Origin: Lachnospiraceae bacterium
GTDB lineage: Bacteria > Bacillota > Clostridia > Lachnospirales > Lachnospiraceae
Assembly (NCBI GenBank): GCA_024696945.1
Contig: JAILGF010000213.1
Location: 1-64,000 of the forward strand
Direction: 5' to 3'
Length of the DNA: 64,000 nucleotides
Position numbers and translations under genes: made by a program. Below are positions 45,624 to 55,724 of this stretch, piece after piece. The stretch's first letter is position 1. Every line of letters begins with the position of its first letter. Below the pieces are notes generated by a model, which ran no database searches, was not told the origin of the DNA, and saw only the letters and a program-made list of their open reading frames with translations.

Positions 45624-46203
45624 TCTTTATCCTCCTTTGGATTATTTTTTTCAGTTTTTTTCTTGCGCGGTGAAGACACTGTTTTACCACTTCCTTTGTT
45701 ATTTTATGTTTTTCCGCGATTTCTGAAATCGAAAGGTTTTCAAAGTAATAATCCTTAATGAAAGTCCTGTATCTGTCATTCAATTCCTCCATCGAGATAA
45801 GGATTTCATTCCTCTCCATCCTGTTTAAAACTTCTGTTTCAAAGGACTCTTCAAAAAGCTTATCGATCGGGATTCCTTTGAAGGTCTGTTCTCCTTCGGA
45901 CTCTTCTTCTGTAAGTAACGGTATTTCGTGGTACCTGACAAGCTTTCTTTTACGGTAAATGTCTATGGCTGATACCCTTGCTGTATTAACAATCTTTGCC
46001 TTTACCATTTCCGGAGTATCCTTAAAATCATCTATATTTTGGATGACTTTAAGAAAGGTTGACTGAAAGGCATCCTCTGCATATTCCTTATCCTTAAGGA
46101 TATCCATGCATATCCCCATAACCAACCGGCTGTATTCCTTATATAAATCATCCATGCTGACAACTGTGTTATCAGTTTTCGACAATTCTACAGACAAATC
46201 CAA
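45610..46203 (-). CDS. ECF-type RNA polymerase sigma factor
   Basis: 197 residues. Region 2: YSRLVMGICMDILKDKEYAE, DAFQSTFLKVIQNI. Region 4: LNDRYRTFIKDYYFENLSIS, then EIAEKHKITKEVVKQCLHRARKKL. The start is uncertain: TTG 46203 or TTG 46197 (each with a usable GGGAG or AAAGGA), or ATG 46155. An ECF-type promoter (TGTACA-N17-CGTATA) is 47 bases upstream, suggesting autoregulation. The downstream anti-sigma-like gene overlaps its 3' end. Confidence 0.92.
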   Translation of the reverse strand: MDLSVELSKTDNTVVSMDDLYKEYSRLVMGICMDILKDKEYAEDAFQSTFLKVIQNIDDFKDTPEMVKAKIVNTARVSAIDIYRKRKLVRYHEIPLLTEEESEGEQTFKGIPIDKLFEESFETEVLNRMERNEILISMEELNDRYRTFIKDYYFENLSISEIAEKHKITKEVVKQCLHRARKKLKKIIQRRIKNEQK

Positions 46204-46249
46204 TCCTTTCTCCCTGATATATATTCTGCCTATTCCCTCTCTATTAATA

Positions 46250-46278
46250 TATACGAACCAAGTATGGAAACCTGTACA
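46250..46278 (-). promoter_or_regulatory. ECF-type promoter of sigma factor gene
   Basis: TGTACA (46273-46278), 17-base spacer, CGTATA (46250-46255) on the minus strand. The 30-base block 46241-46270 is 28/30 identical to 46959-46988. No competing sigma-A boxes stand out at the same place. Confidence 0.7.
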
Positions 46279-46296
46279 TGCATCTATGAATCCATA

Positions 46297-46704
46297 TTAT
46301 TCTACTAAATCAAAAACGACTGTTCTATCTTCCATCCACTCTGTTGTTAAGCGCAAATACACACAGTCTGCATTTTCTGGAATAGTATAAATCTGACCAG
46401 AAACCGAAAATACAGAAACGAACTCACAATTTTCATTCGGTTTTTTTCCACTTATATGATTGATTTCACCATAATAAACACAGTCTTTTGGAAATCCAAC
46501 TATTGCTCTGCCTCTACGCCATTCATAGGCATGACCTTCAACCATTACTGACGGATAGATTTCAGAAGCCCCCAAAAGAGTTCCTTCAGGTTCATTATCC
46601 TTATCATTGACCATAATTATCTTTCTATGCCCTATCATTACTGCCATACCCACTAAAACAAGAAATAAACAAATCATGATAGTAACAATAACAGCTTTAT
46701 TCAT
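46297..46704 (-). CDS. small membrane-anchored protein, member of ECF regulon
   Basis: 135 residues from ATG 46704 (GGAAG seven bases upstream); TTG 46785 after AAAGGAG is an alternative and would add 27 residues. One TM (about 4-24, AVIVTIMICLFLVLVGMAVM), then an exported domain (YPSVMVEGHAYEW, CVYYGEINHISGKKP, CVYLRLTTEWMED). It is a possible distant paralogue of the 39.4 kb protein. It lies downstream of the second ECF-type promoter. Confidence 0.6.
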   Translation of the reverse strand: MNKAVIVTIMICLFLVLVGMAVMIGHRKIIMVNDKDNEPEGTLLGASEIYPSVMVEGHAYEWRRGRAIVGFPKDCVYYGEINHISGKKPNENCEFVSVFSVSGQIYTIPENADCVYLRLTTEWMEDRTVVFDLVE

Positions 46705-46967
46705 ATAGAATCTTCCGAGATGCCAGCCATTCTTATTTTTTACCGAATCCAATCTTTGGGCACCTTTCATTAAATCCACTTTCAATAATACTAACACTCC
46801 TTTCCGTAAAACATCTCTATAAAATCCATACAATCCACTATACTTTTTTATAGCAGAGCCACTTAGTAAAAGTTTGTTCCTTGTCTTTATTCATATCATG
46901 GTGTGCACCCATCTGTATCCCTGAACAGTCCTTCGAAGCTATACTGCTTTTGACCCTTCTATTAATA

Positions 46968-46996
46968 TATACGAACTAAGTAAGGAAAAGGTGACA
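46968..46996 (-). promoter_or_regulatory. ECF-type promoter, second copy
   Basis: TGTCAC (46991-46996), 17-base spacer, CGTATA (46968-46973) on the minus strand, nearly identical to the promoter at 46250-46278. It drives the small membrane protein gene at 46297-46704. The rest of 46834-47075 holds no gene that I can see. Confidence 0.65.
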
Positions 46997-47075
46997 CTTT
47001 TTAAATATTTTTTTGTTTTTTTCGTTTTTTCGCTAATTCTTAATTTTTTACTTTGCATCAATCCTTAAATATGTA

Positions 47076-47114
47076 GAAAGAAGCGGACAACTTTCCCTGT
47101 CATCCGCTTCTTTC
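47076..47114 (-). terminator. terminator of AAA/DUF1703 gene
   Basis: GAAAGAAGCGGA pairs with TCCGCTTCTTTC (12 pairs, 15-base loop) just after the stop at 47125. The 3' side has only a short T stretch. Confidence 0.7.
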
Positions 47115-47124
47115 ACAGCCTGTA

Positions 47125-48879
47125 TCACGCCTTATACTGTTCCACTATACAACTCTTCTTACAGAAGCATACTCCGAAAGATATGACACCGGCATATCCA
47201 TCGTCAAGTATTCCCTCCTCGTACTTCTGGTCTCTTATTTGCGCAAAAGCCTCCTCTATGCCGTCCTCCATCTCATTGAACTTCTTCCTGACCTTGAGTT
47301 CAAACAGGATAGCCGGGTCTTTAGGTCTGTTCGGGTACAGGACTATATCCGTCCTTCCGTTCCCCTCTTCCCTGTTAGAGCGAACCGAATACCCGGGAGT
47401 ACCATAGAGCATGCTTAAGAAAATCCCATGGTAGAAGGACTCGTCACTGTCAAAGTAACTGATGCACTGCTCCAATATAGAATTCACAAATTCACTTATC
47501 CCTTCCGCATCCCTTTCCAGTACTGCTTTATGGAGAATGCCGAAGTCAGCCTTCTTCTTTACTTCCATATCAAACCAGTCTGTTATCTGGTTCTCGTAGA
47601 TGTTAAGGATTTCAAGATTTGGGATTTTCATTGTAAGGTATATCTGTGTCCCAACTTTTTTCTCAGAAATCTTTTTCAGATAACCTGTAAAAAACAGGAA
47701 GTTCCAAAGGTTTTCATCATTCTTTTCATTAGCCTTAAACGAAATATCCCCATAGGTTATATCCTCATGTATCTTCTTCTCTATAGTACCGCCCTTTACA
47801 AGCCTGTCCAGTTCATCCTTCATGTCATCGTCTGCATTGTATATAAGATCCTTTATAATCGAATTGGACGAGGTATTGCTCCAGTAAGGCCTAGGTAAAC
47901 TATTATAATCAGCCACATGATCCTTTACATACTTTATAACGCTCCATGGATTATATACTTCAGCATCTCCAAAAAGATAACCGTCATACCAGTCTTTTAC
48001 CTCTTCGACCTTATCCGAAAGATTGTAGTCCATCAGCATCTGTTCGGTTTCTTTTTGGGTAAATCCAAAGAACTCATTAAAGTTCTTTCCATTCACAGAA
48101 CTTACTTCCAGATGATTAAGTCCTGTAAATATGCTCTCCCTGCTTATCCTCAAGCAACCGGTTATTACGGCAAACTCAAGGGAATCATTTGTCTTTAGCG
48201 CCGATTCAAAGAACGAGCGGATAAAACCTATCATCTTATCATAAAAGCCGGCAAAATAAGCATTTTCCAAAGGGACATCATATTCATCAATCAGTATAAC
48301 CACATTTTTCCCATGGTGCTTCTTTAACAGTTCGGACAATTCGCCAAAGGCTTTGCTGAACACTGAAATATCATTTTCCATGCGCATCTGGTCTTCCGGT
48401 TTACAGAAATATGCATTCTGATCTGAACTGATCCACAGTTTGAGCTTATCCTTCTCCTTATCATTCAGTTCAGCCGAATCCAGCAGATATCTGTGCCTGT
48501 CAATCTCGTTCATTATGGAGCTTTTAAGCTGATAAAACGCGTTTTCAAAGGTCGGCTGTTTAGCAGATTTAAGAGTCAGGAACAAAACCGGATACTGACC
48601 AAGCCTGGAAAGTATGTCGTCCCCCGCTTCCATTATTTTCTTTCCTTCAAAATAATGCTTGTTGTCCACCATATTTCCTTTATAGTCATACTCCTTCTCA
48701 AAGAAGGTCTTTAACATAGTGAGCGCCAAGGTCTTTCCGAAACGGCGCGGACGGGTAAAGAGAGTTACTTTTCCACCCTTTTCTACAATATCCCTTATAA
48801 GCAGCGTCTTATCGACATAATACAGAGCCTGGTCAATAAATTCTTTATAAAACTCATATCCAATACCTATCTTTTTCAT
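47125..48879 (-). CDS. AAA-ATPase-like protein with DUF1703 nuclease-like C-terminus
   Basis: 584 residues from ATG 48879 (AAGGGGG eight bases upstream). The ATPase motif is FTRPRRFGKTLALTML (residues 41-56); Walker B is VVILIDEYDVPLE. The C-terminal PD-(D/E)xK part has GRTDIVLYPN and AILFELKVRK. This AAA_ATPase_like/DUF1703 family is greatly expanded in gut anaerobes; function unknown. The gene is preceded and followed by terminators. Confidence 0.9.
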   Translation of the reverse strand: MKKIGIGYEFYKEFIDQALYYVDKTLLIRDIVEKGGKVTLFTRPRRFGKTLALTMLKTFFEKEYDYKGNMVDNKHYFEGKKIMEAGDDILSRLGQYPVLFLTLKSAKQPTFENAFYQLKSSIMNEIDRHRYLLDSAELNDKEKDKLKLWISSDQNAYFCKPEDQMRMENDISVFSKAFGELSELLKKHHGKNVVILIDEYDVPLENAYFAGFYDKMIGFIRSFFESALKTNDSLEFAVITGCLRISRESIFTGLNHLEVSSVNGKNFNEFFGFTQKETEQMLMDYNLSDKVEEVKDWYDGYLFGDAEVYNPWSVIKYVKDHVADYNSLPRPYWSNTSSNSIIKDLIYNADDDMKDELDRLVKGGTIEKKIHEDITYGDISFKANEKNDENLWNFLFFTGYLKKISEKKVGTQIYLTMKIPNLEILNIYENQITDWFDMEVKKKADFGILHKAVLERDAEGISEFVNSILEQCISYFDSDESFYHGIFLSMLYGTPGYSVRSNREEGNGRTDIVLYPNRPKDPAILFELKVRKKFNEMEDGIEEAFAQIRDQKYEEGILDDGYAGVISFGVCFCKKSCIVEQYKA

Positions 48880-48945
48880 CTTTGACGCCCCCTTTCTGAA
48901 CATCAGTCCCCAAAAATACGCCCCCTATTATCATTAGTATAGCAA

Positions 48946-48973
48946 AAAAACCTGTTGGTATCAACAGGTTTTT
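48946..48973 (-). terminator. terminator after Nudix gene
   Basis: AAAAACCTGTTG, loop GTAT, CAACAGGTTTTT. It can work in both directions; on the minus strand it ends the Nudix gene. Confidence 0.85.
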
Positions 48974-48991
48974 CTTAGGTGTCAAGCATTT

Positions 48992-49576
48992 TTAATCATT
49001 ACCCGTTTTTTCAGCAGCCTGATCAACAATTACTTCCTTCAGCTCATCCCCATCATAGACCAGCTTCATGGTGAAGAAACCGTCATCCTTGAACATCTCG
49101 TCAAACATCCTCTTATCGCCTTCCCATATAGGAAGTGAATATACGTCCTTCTTAAGAACCCACTTCAGTTCGCCCTCATCACAGGCGTTCAGAGCCGGAT
49201 CCTTCCTTACTGGACTATCCGCCGCATTTTCTAAATATTCAGTCCCTTTTCCTTCGTTATTTACAGCATCATCTGCAAGATTCACCACATTTCCTATGTA
49301 ATCAGCCTCAAACAGATGAATATATTCATCCCCATACACAGGATTTATGAATGTAATGACCGCCCTCATCCTGAGGTTGCTGAGTTCATCTCTTTTGATA
49401 CCCGTCTCTTCCTCTATTTCCCTTACAATACCATCCATCGGAGACTCACCCTTCTCCAGATGTCCTCCAATCCCCAAAAACTTACCTGTATTAAGGTCAT
49501 TCCCGCCTTTATGGATAAAAAGAATCTCGTCCCCTCTTCTTATATAGCATTCCGTAGTAAGCACAAATTTTTCCAT
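48992..49576 (-). CDS. Nudix hydrolase (MutT-like)
   Basis: 194 residues from ATG 49576 (GGGAGG upstream). The Nudix box is complete: GGHLEKGESPMDGIVREIEE followed by ETGI (residues 37-60). It has an insertion of about 35 residues (83-118) not usual in 8-oxo-dGTP hydrolases. It hydrolyses a nucleoside diphosphate linked to another group; the substrate cannot be told. It is downstream of the atp operon and separated by a repeat hairpin. Confidence 0.9.
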   Translation of the reverse strand: MEKFVLTTECYIRRGDEILFIHKGGNDLNTGKFLGIGGHLEKGESPMDGIVREIEEETGIKRDELSNLRMRAVITFINPVYGDEYIHLFEADYIGNVVNLADDAVNNEGKGTEYLENAADSPVRKDPALNACDEGELKWVLKKDVYSLPIWEGDKRMFDEMFKDDGFFTMKLVYDGDELKEVIVDQAAEKTGND

Positions 49577-49627
49577 CTTTATATTACCTCCCTGATTGAC
49601 CATTTATCGACACATTATTCAGTTCTT

Positions 49628-49657
49628 GTCAATCACAGGGACGGTTCTGTGATTGAC
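49628..49657. repeat. GGGACGGTTCTGTGATT hairpin after atpC
   Basis: GTCAATCACAG and CTGTGATTGAC form a perfect 11-pair stem around GGACGGTT, two bases past the atpC stop. It is the same repeat family as 39369-39422 and may serve as the operon 3' hairpin. Confidence 0.75.
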
Positions 49658-49659
49658 TC

Positions 49660-50094
49660 TCACGATAGCGGTCTCTCTGCGTGAGCCGCGTTACGGTTCT
49701 TTATCTTTAAAGCGTTTATGGTCCTTGCGATTGAAAGCTGGGTCTTCATAAAGTCCATCCTCGCCTTCTTCTCATCCTCCTCGATGCGCGCCTCTTCTTC
49801 TTTTCGCCTCTGTGCTTCTTCCGCCCATTTTTCGGGTTCTGCAGCAGCATCACACAGGAGTCTGGCATCGTTCTTTGAGATGTCAAACATTCCCTTTGAC
49901 ACCATGCACTCTCTTTCTTCTCCTGACGGCAACCTGAACTTTACAAGTCCGTCACCGATTACCGCAGTCATAGCCGGATGATGCGCCATGATGCCTATCA
50001 TACCGTCGCTAATCGGAAGGATGAGTGATATGCAGTCACCCTTATAGAACGGACGCTCCGGTGATAATATTTCCAAATGAAACGCTTCCGCCAT
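49660..50094 (-). CDS. atpC: ATP synthase epsilon subunit
   Basis: 144 residues. N-terminal beta barrel (FHLEILSPERPFYKGDCISL, DGMIGIMAHHPAMTAVIGDG) and a C-terminal helical hairpin rich in Glu, Lys and Arg. It inhibits and couples F1 rotation. It is the last gene of the operon, separated from atpD by a 140-base palindromic element. Confidence 0.94.
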   Translation of the reverse strand: MAEAFHLEILSPERPFYKGDCISLILPISDGMIGIMAHHPAMTAVIGDGLVKFRLPSGEERECMVSKGMFDISKNDARLLCDAAAEPEKWAEEAQRRKEEEARIEEDEKKARMDFMKTQLSIARTINALKIKNRNAAHAERPLS

Positions 50095-50122
50095 ATCCGG
50101 CCTCCTTATACTATATATTTTT

Positions 50123-50266
50123 CACCTCATCCGGTCGCTTTGCGACCACCTTCCCCTCAAGGGGAAGGCTTTTCCTTATATGGATTCTCCTTGAGGAAAA
50201 AGCTATTCCTTCATAAGGCTTCCCCCTGGGGGGGGAAGCTGTCGGCGAAGCCGACTGATGAGGGGG
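50123..50266. repeat. MITE-like palindromic element between atpC and atpD
   Basis: The ends face each other: CCTCATCCGGTCGCTTTGCG on one side and the complement of GGCGAAGCCGACTGATGAGG on the other. Inside are smaller hairpins (CTTCCCCTCAAGGGGAAG and TTCCCCCTGGGGGGGGAA). It has no coding potential. This type of palindromic repeat is scattered in many Firmicutes genomes. Confidence 0.75.
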
Positions 50267-51759
<1,493 letters not shown>

Positions 51760-51762
51760 TTT

Positions 51763-52644
51763 TTACATTTTCTTCTTCCTCAAAGCTTTGCCGCCCGATG
51801 CCAGCTCCGTCATTTCTCTGGTAATTGCAGCCTGACGGATTCCGTTGTATTCAAGCTTCAATCGCTTTAAAATATCCTCCGCATTGTCTCCTGCAGTCTT
51901 CATAGCTGACATCCTGGCATCCTGTTCGCTGCAATAGCTGTCAACCAGTGCGCTGTAAATAAATCCGGTCAACAGACTCGGTACTATTCCGTCCAACACC
52001 GTCATCGGATCCGGATAATATTCCTTTCCGAAAGGCAGTTCAAACTCATTGGAATCATAGAATTCACTCTTGTCAAGCGGAAGGAGGCATCTCGTCTTAC
52101 ATTCCTCCGGCTTTCCCGCCATATAGTGGGTATAGATTATATCAATCTCATCCACGATATCGTTGTCATAATATCTTAAAAGCTCGTTTGTTATCTGCTT
52201 GGCTTTCCAAATGGTGGGAAAGGAAGCAGAATATCTAAACTCTTCAGCTTTTTTATACTTTTTATTAAGGAAATAATTCCAGCCGTACTCCCCGATGTTA
52301 AAAAGGATCATATCCTCATGCTGCTTTAAGAGCTCCTCAGCCTTCTTAATGGCCACATGATTGTAGCTACCCGAAAGCCCCTTGTCCGAAGTAATAAGGA
52401 GCAAGGCCCGCCCCACAATTCCTTCAGGATCTTGGTTTTTAAAATACCTGTCGGTAGTCTCCGGCATATAGTGAAGCAGTTCACCGATTTCCTCACGCAC
52501 CGCTATAAAAAACGGAGTTGTCTTCTCTATCTCGCGTCTGGCCTTCCTCATTTTGACGGAGGATATCATATACATTGCATCCGTTACTTTTTTCGTTTCA
52601 GAAATACTGTTTATCCTGGTCTTTATTTCAGCAGCACCCGACAT
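51763..52644 (-). CDS. atpG: ATP synthase gamma subunit
   Basis: 293 residues, the family length. N-terminal helix RINSISETKKVTDAMYMISS, then VKMRKARREIE; C-terminal helix MSAMKTAGDNAEDILKRLKL. It forms the central rotor stalk. The ATG has AGGAGG seven bases upstream. The 98-base gap to atpA has no gene. Confidence 0.95.
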   Translation of the reverse strand: MSGAAEIKTRINSISETKKVTDAMYMISSVKMRKARREIEKTTPFFIAVREEIGELLHYMPETTDRYFKNQDPEGIVGRALLLITSDKGLSGSYNHVAIKKAEELLKQHEDMILFNIGEYGWNYFLNKKYKKAEEFRYSASFPTIWKAKQITNELLRYYDNDIVDEIDIIYTHYMAGKPEECKTRCLLPLDKSEFYDSNEFELPFGKEYYPDPMTVLDGIVPSLLTGFIYSALVDSYCSEQDARMSAMKTAGDNAEDILKRLKLEYNGIRQAAITREMTELASGGKALRKKKM

Positions 52645-52742
52645 GATGTCCTCCTTTCTATAATACTTTAAAGTCTATGTTATATTGAATTATATCGTTG
52701 TTTACAAACTAAACTACGACGTGTTGCGAAGGATCTATCCTT

Positions 52743-54659
52743 TCACTTAGAAGCAGCTGCATTTTTTTCTTTGAAAAATGTCTTTGCAGCCTTAATCACC
52801 TTTTTCTGCAATCCGTCCGAATAAACCTTCTTATGTTCGATGCTCAGGCACAGGGTTGCATTTTCCTTCGCAAACCAATCAAGCAGTTCTCTGGCAATCT
52901 TGGAGATTTCTTTTGCCGGAACATCAAGGAACAGCTTCTCCCTTGCACACATAAGAAGAATAACCTGCTCATGCAGCGTCAGCGGTGACTGGTTAGGCTG
53001 CTTAAGCAACTGCATAAGGCCCGCACCGTACTTCAACTGCAAAACCGTCTGATCGTCAAGATCGCTTCCGAACTGTGAGAACACCTGCATCTCACGGTAT
53101 TGTGCAAGATCCAATCTCAGGGTTCCGACAGATTTCTTCATTACATTTGTCTGAGCTGCAGAACCCACACGGGATACCGAAAGACCTACGTTAACTGCGG
53201 GACGCTGACCCGAATAGAACAACTCATTATCAAGGAATATCTGTCCGTCGGTAATGGAAATAATGTTTGTAGGTATATAAGCCGAAACATCACCGGCCTG
53301 GGTTTCTACTATAGGAAGCGCAGTCATGCTGCCGCCGCCCTGTTCGTCTGAAAGCTGTGCAGAGCGCTCGAGCAGTCTTGAATGCAGGTAAAATACATCG
53401 CCCGGATATGCCTCACGTCCGGGAGCTCTTTCAAGCAGGAGGCTTATCGTTCTGTATGCCACCGCATGCTTTGAAAGATCGTCATATATTATAAGCGTAT
53501 CCCTTCCGTGATACATAAAATACTCTGCAACCGCGCATCCTGCATAGGGGGCTATATATTGGAGCGAAGCCGAATCGCTTGCGGGTGACGAAACTATAAC
53601 GGTATAGTCCATTGCACCGTTTTTCTTTAAGGTATTTACCACCTTTGCCACTGAGCTCGCCTTCTGGCTTATGGCTACATAGACGCAGACCACATCCTTA
53701 CCCTTCTGGTTAAGGATTGTATCCACAGCCACCGATGTCTTTCCTGTCTGACGGTCACCGATGATAAGCTCACGCTGTCCGCGGCCTATCGGGAACATAG
53801 AATCAATGGCAAGTATGCCGGTCTCTAAAGGAGAACATACCGATTTTCTGTCAATGATGCCGGGAGCCGGTCTTTCTATCGGATAATACTTCTTGGCACC
53901 AATATCCGGACCGCCGTCTATGGGCTTTCCCAAAGGATCGATCATTCTTCCGAGAATCTTATTACTGATGGGGATACCTGCAGTACGTCCTGTACGCACA
54001 ACCCTCTGCCCTTCGGTGATCTCAGAGGCGTCTCCGAACAATACTACACCGGTAGTGCCATTAGTCCTTATATCCTGGACCATGCCCTTTACACCGCTTT
54101 CAAACAGTACTATCTCGCCGTATTCCACTTCCTTCAGGCCTACAATGACCGCAATGCCGTCGCCTACAGTCAGTACCTCACCAACCTGCTGAAATCCGAG
54201 ATTCAGCTTGAAATCCTTTATATCATCCTTTATAAGTGAAATGATATTGTTGATCTTCTTCTCTTTGGGAAGCTTCTGAATTGAACGTCTGAGCTGTCTT
54301 ATTCTGCCGAGTGTGGTCCAGTCATAATTGTCGTCTCCGACGAAGATATTGAAGCCATCGGCGGCGCTCGGGTCGTTCTTTATTACTATCTCAACAGAGC
54401 TTGCACCATACTTAGCCTGCATAATATCGGCTATGGCCTTTTGCTGAACCTCATCAGGCGGAACCACGCATCGGATTTCTACCTTTAAGGGCTGATCTTC
54501 TTCAGGCTGATCTGTACCGTCCGGAATATCCGTATTGCCGGATTGTGCCTTTTCGCTTTCATTATCCGCTGCGTTGCCGGTCTTGCCTGCCAGTTCATTC
54601 TTTTTGGCCTGCTCAGCTTCTTCAGCCAATTTTAGTAAATTTTCAAAGTTTTCTTCCAT
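52743..54659 (-). CDS. atpA: ATP synthase alpha subunit with fused delta C-terminal-like domain
   Basis: 638 residues, about 135 longer than a normal alpha. Residues 1-57 are an acidic, low-complexity linker. Residues 58-128 resemble the C-terminal domain of delta/[24 protein letters not shown], then [20 protein letters not shown] and [10 protein letters not shown]. Alpha proper begins near residue 135 ([29 protein letters not shown]), with Walker [11 protein letters not shown]. There is no separate atpH; atpF ends in the overlapping TAATG. The N-terminal six-helix domain of delta, which binds alpha tips, is missing. The fusion is read directly; its function is inferred. Confidence 0.93.
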   Translation of the reverse strand: MEENFENLLKLAEEAEQAKKNELAGKTGNAADNESEKAQSGNTDIPDGTDQPEEDQPLKVEIRCVVPPDEVQQKAIADIMQAKYGASSVEIVIKNDPSAADGFNIFVGDDNYDWTTLGRIRQLRRSIQKLPKEKKINNIISLIKDDIKDFKLNLGFQQVGEVLTVGDGIAVIVGLKEVEYGEIVLFESGVKGMVQDIRTNGTTGVVLFGDASEITEGQRVVRTGRTAGIPISNKILGRMIDPLGKPIDGGPDIGAKKYYPIERPAPGIIDRKSVCSPLETGILAIDSMFPIGRGQRELIIGDRQTGKTSVAVDTILNQKGKDVVCVYVAISQKASSVAKVVNTLKKNGAMDYTVIVSSPASDSASLQYIAPYAGCAVAEYFMYHGRDTLIIYDDLSKHAVAYRTISLLLERAPGREAYPGDVFYLHSRLLERSAQLSDEQGGGSMTALPIVETQAGDVSAYIPTNIISITDGQIFLDNELFYSGQRPAVNVGLSVSRVGSAAQTNVMKKSVGTLRLDLAQYREMQVFSQFGSDLDDQTVLQLKYGAGLMQLLKQPNQSPLTLHEQVILLMCAREKLFLDVPAKEISKIARELLDWFAKENATLCLSIEHKKVYSDGLQKKVIKAAKTFFKEKNAAASK

Positions 54660-55153
54660 TATTGCGCATCCTTTACCATACTCTTAATAAACTCATCGTA
54701 AAGCTCATGCGTCCTGTCAGGAGTCGCATTGGTCTCCAGCAGCTTCTGAGTCGCTTCAACCACCAGTTCACCGATTTCAGTCTGAGCAGAATCAAGGATA
54801 TGATCCTTACGATCCTCTGCCTGTGCTTCTGCCTCAGAAATAATGGCTGCAGCCTTCTCCTGTGCATTATTGAGATATTCCTTAGCTGCCGCAGCAGTCT
54901 CATTTTTGGCATTAAGCCTCATTTCTTCTATTTCAGCATCAACCGAAGAAAGACGCTTCTCATATTCTGCCTTAAGGCTTTCATTTGTCTCGAGACCCTT
55001 GGCAATTTCTTTTTCTTTATCTTCAAAATACTTCTTTCGCTCTGCCATGAACTTCTTGACCGGCTTAAAAAGCAAAAGCGTAAGTCCGCCGGCAAGTATC
55101 ACAAAGTTCAGCATATGCAGAAGTATCTGCATAAAATTAATATTTAGCGGCAT
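54659..55153 (-). CDS. atpF: ATP synthase b subunit
   Basis: 164 residues: one TM (about 8-28, [20 protein letters not shown]), then a long coiled coil rich in Lys, Glu and Ala, ending near [15 protein letters not shown]. It is the peripheral stalk. The stop overlaps the atpA start. Because atpH is absent as a separate gene, the C-terminus of b presumably meets the delta-like part of alpha. Confidence 0.95.
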   Translation of the reverse strand: MPLNINFMQILLHMLNFVILAGGLTLLLFKPVKKFMAERKKYFEDKEKEIAKGLETNESLKAEYEKRLSSVDAEIEEMRLNAKNETAAAAKEYLNNAQEKAAAIISEAEAQAEDRKDHILDSAQTEIGELVVEATQKLLETNATPDRTHELYDEFIKSMVKDAQ

Positions 55154-55230
55154 AATGTTCTCCTCTGTTATATGACAAAAACCAAGATCAATGCTCTAAC
55201 ATAGCATTGACGTATAGGGCAATCGCCATA

Positions 55231-55590
55231 TTACAAAACAAATATGATCAGAATTGCGATAACCAATGCATAAATGATAGCAGTCTCTATAAATACCATA
55301 CCGAGCATCATGGTAGAATTGATCTTACCTGCTATTTCAGGCTGACGAGCCATGGATTCGGTACTCTTTGCAACTGCAATACCCATACCGATGGCACCTG
55401 CTGCTGCCGCAAGTCCTACAACAATACCTGCTGCCATAGCCTTATCTCCGGTGCTGTCAGCCTCAACTGCTTCGGCTGCGCTCTCTTCGGCTGCAGAAAC
55501 GCTCACATTACCGCTTATAGCTAAAACACATGTAAATACAAGAATAAATGCCATAACGCTCATTAAAATAGTTAATCTGTTCTTTTTCAT
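55231..55590 (-). CDS. atpE: ATP synthase c subunit with signal-like N-terminal extension
   Basis: 119 residues instead of about 75-80. Residues 1-34 look like a Sec signal (ILMSVMAFILVFTCVLAI, possible cleavage after SVSA), followed by an acidic spacer. The c hairpin starts near residue 50: TM1 AGIVVGLAAAAGAIGMG, loop ARQPE, TM2 with the ion-binding Glu102 (FIETAIIYALV). The Gln of Na+-type rings is Met69, so the full sodium ligand set is absent. It forms the membrane rotor ring. Confidence 0.92.
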   Translation of the reverse strand: MKKNRLTILMSVMAFILVFTCVLAISGNVSVSAAEESAAEAVEADSTGDKAMAAGIVVGLAAAAGAIGMGIAVAKSTESMARQPEIAGKINSTMMLGMVFIETAIIYALVIAILIIFVL

Positions 55591-55724
55591 CTTTTATTTC
55601 CACCTTTTTTGTTATTTTTTGGCTTCCCCTCATATGGGAATATATTGCAATACGAAGTGTTGCGATGCCCCTCTGGCGAAGAGCTTTCACCCGTAGGATG
55701 TCTGTTGAGGTGTCTTAAGCCTCT

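Noticed and set aside
55231..55590. Sodium-type c ring
   Set aside because: The Gln ligand of known Na+ rings is Met69 here and the Ser/Thr pair after Glu is Thr-Ala, so the evidence is against it, though not decisive.
52710..55670. Short repeat TACGACGTGTTGCGAAGG near 52716 and TACGAAGTGTTGCGATG near 55650
   Set aside because: About 14 of 17 bases match with no palindrome or boundaries; too weak to call an element.
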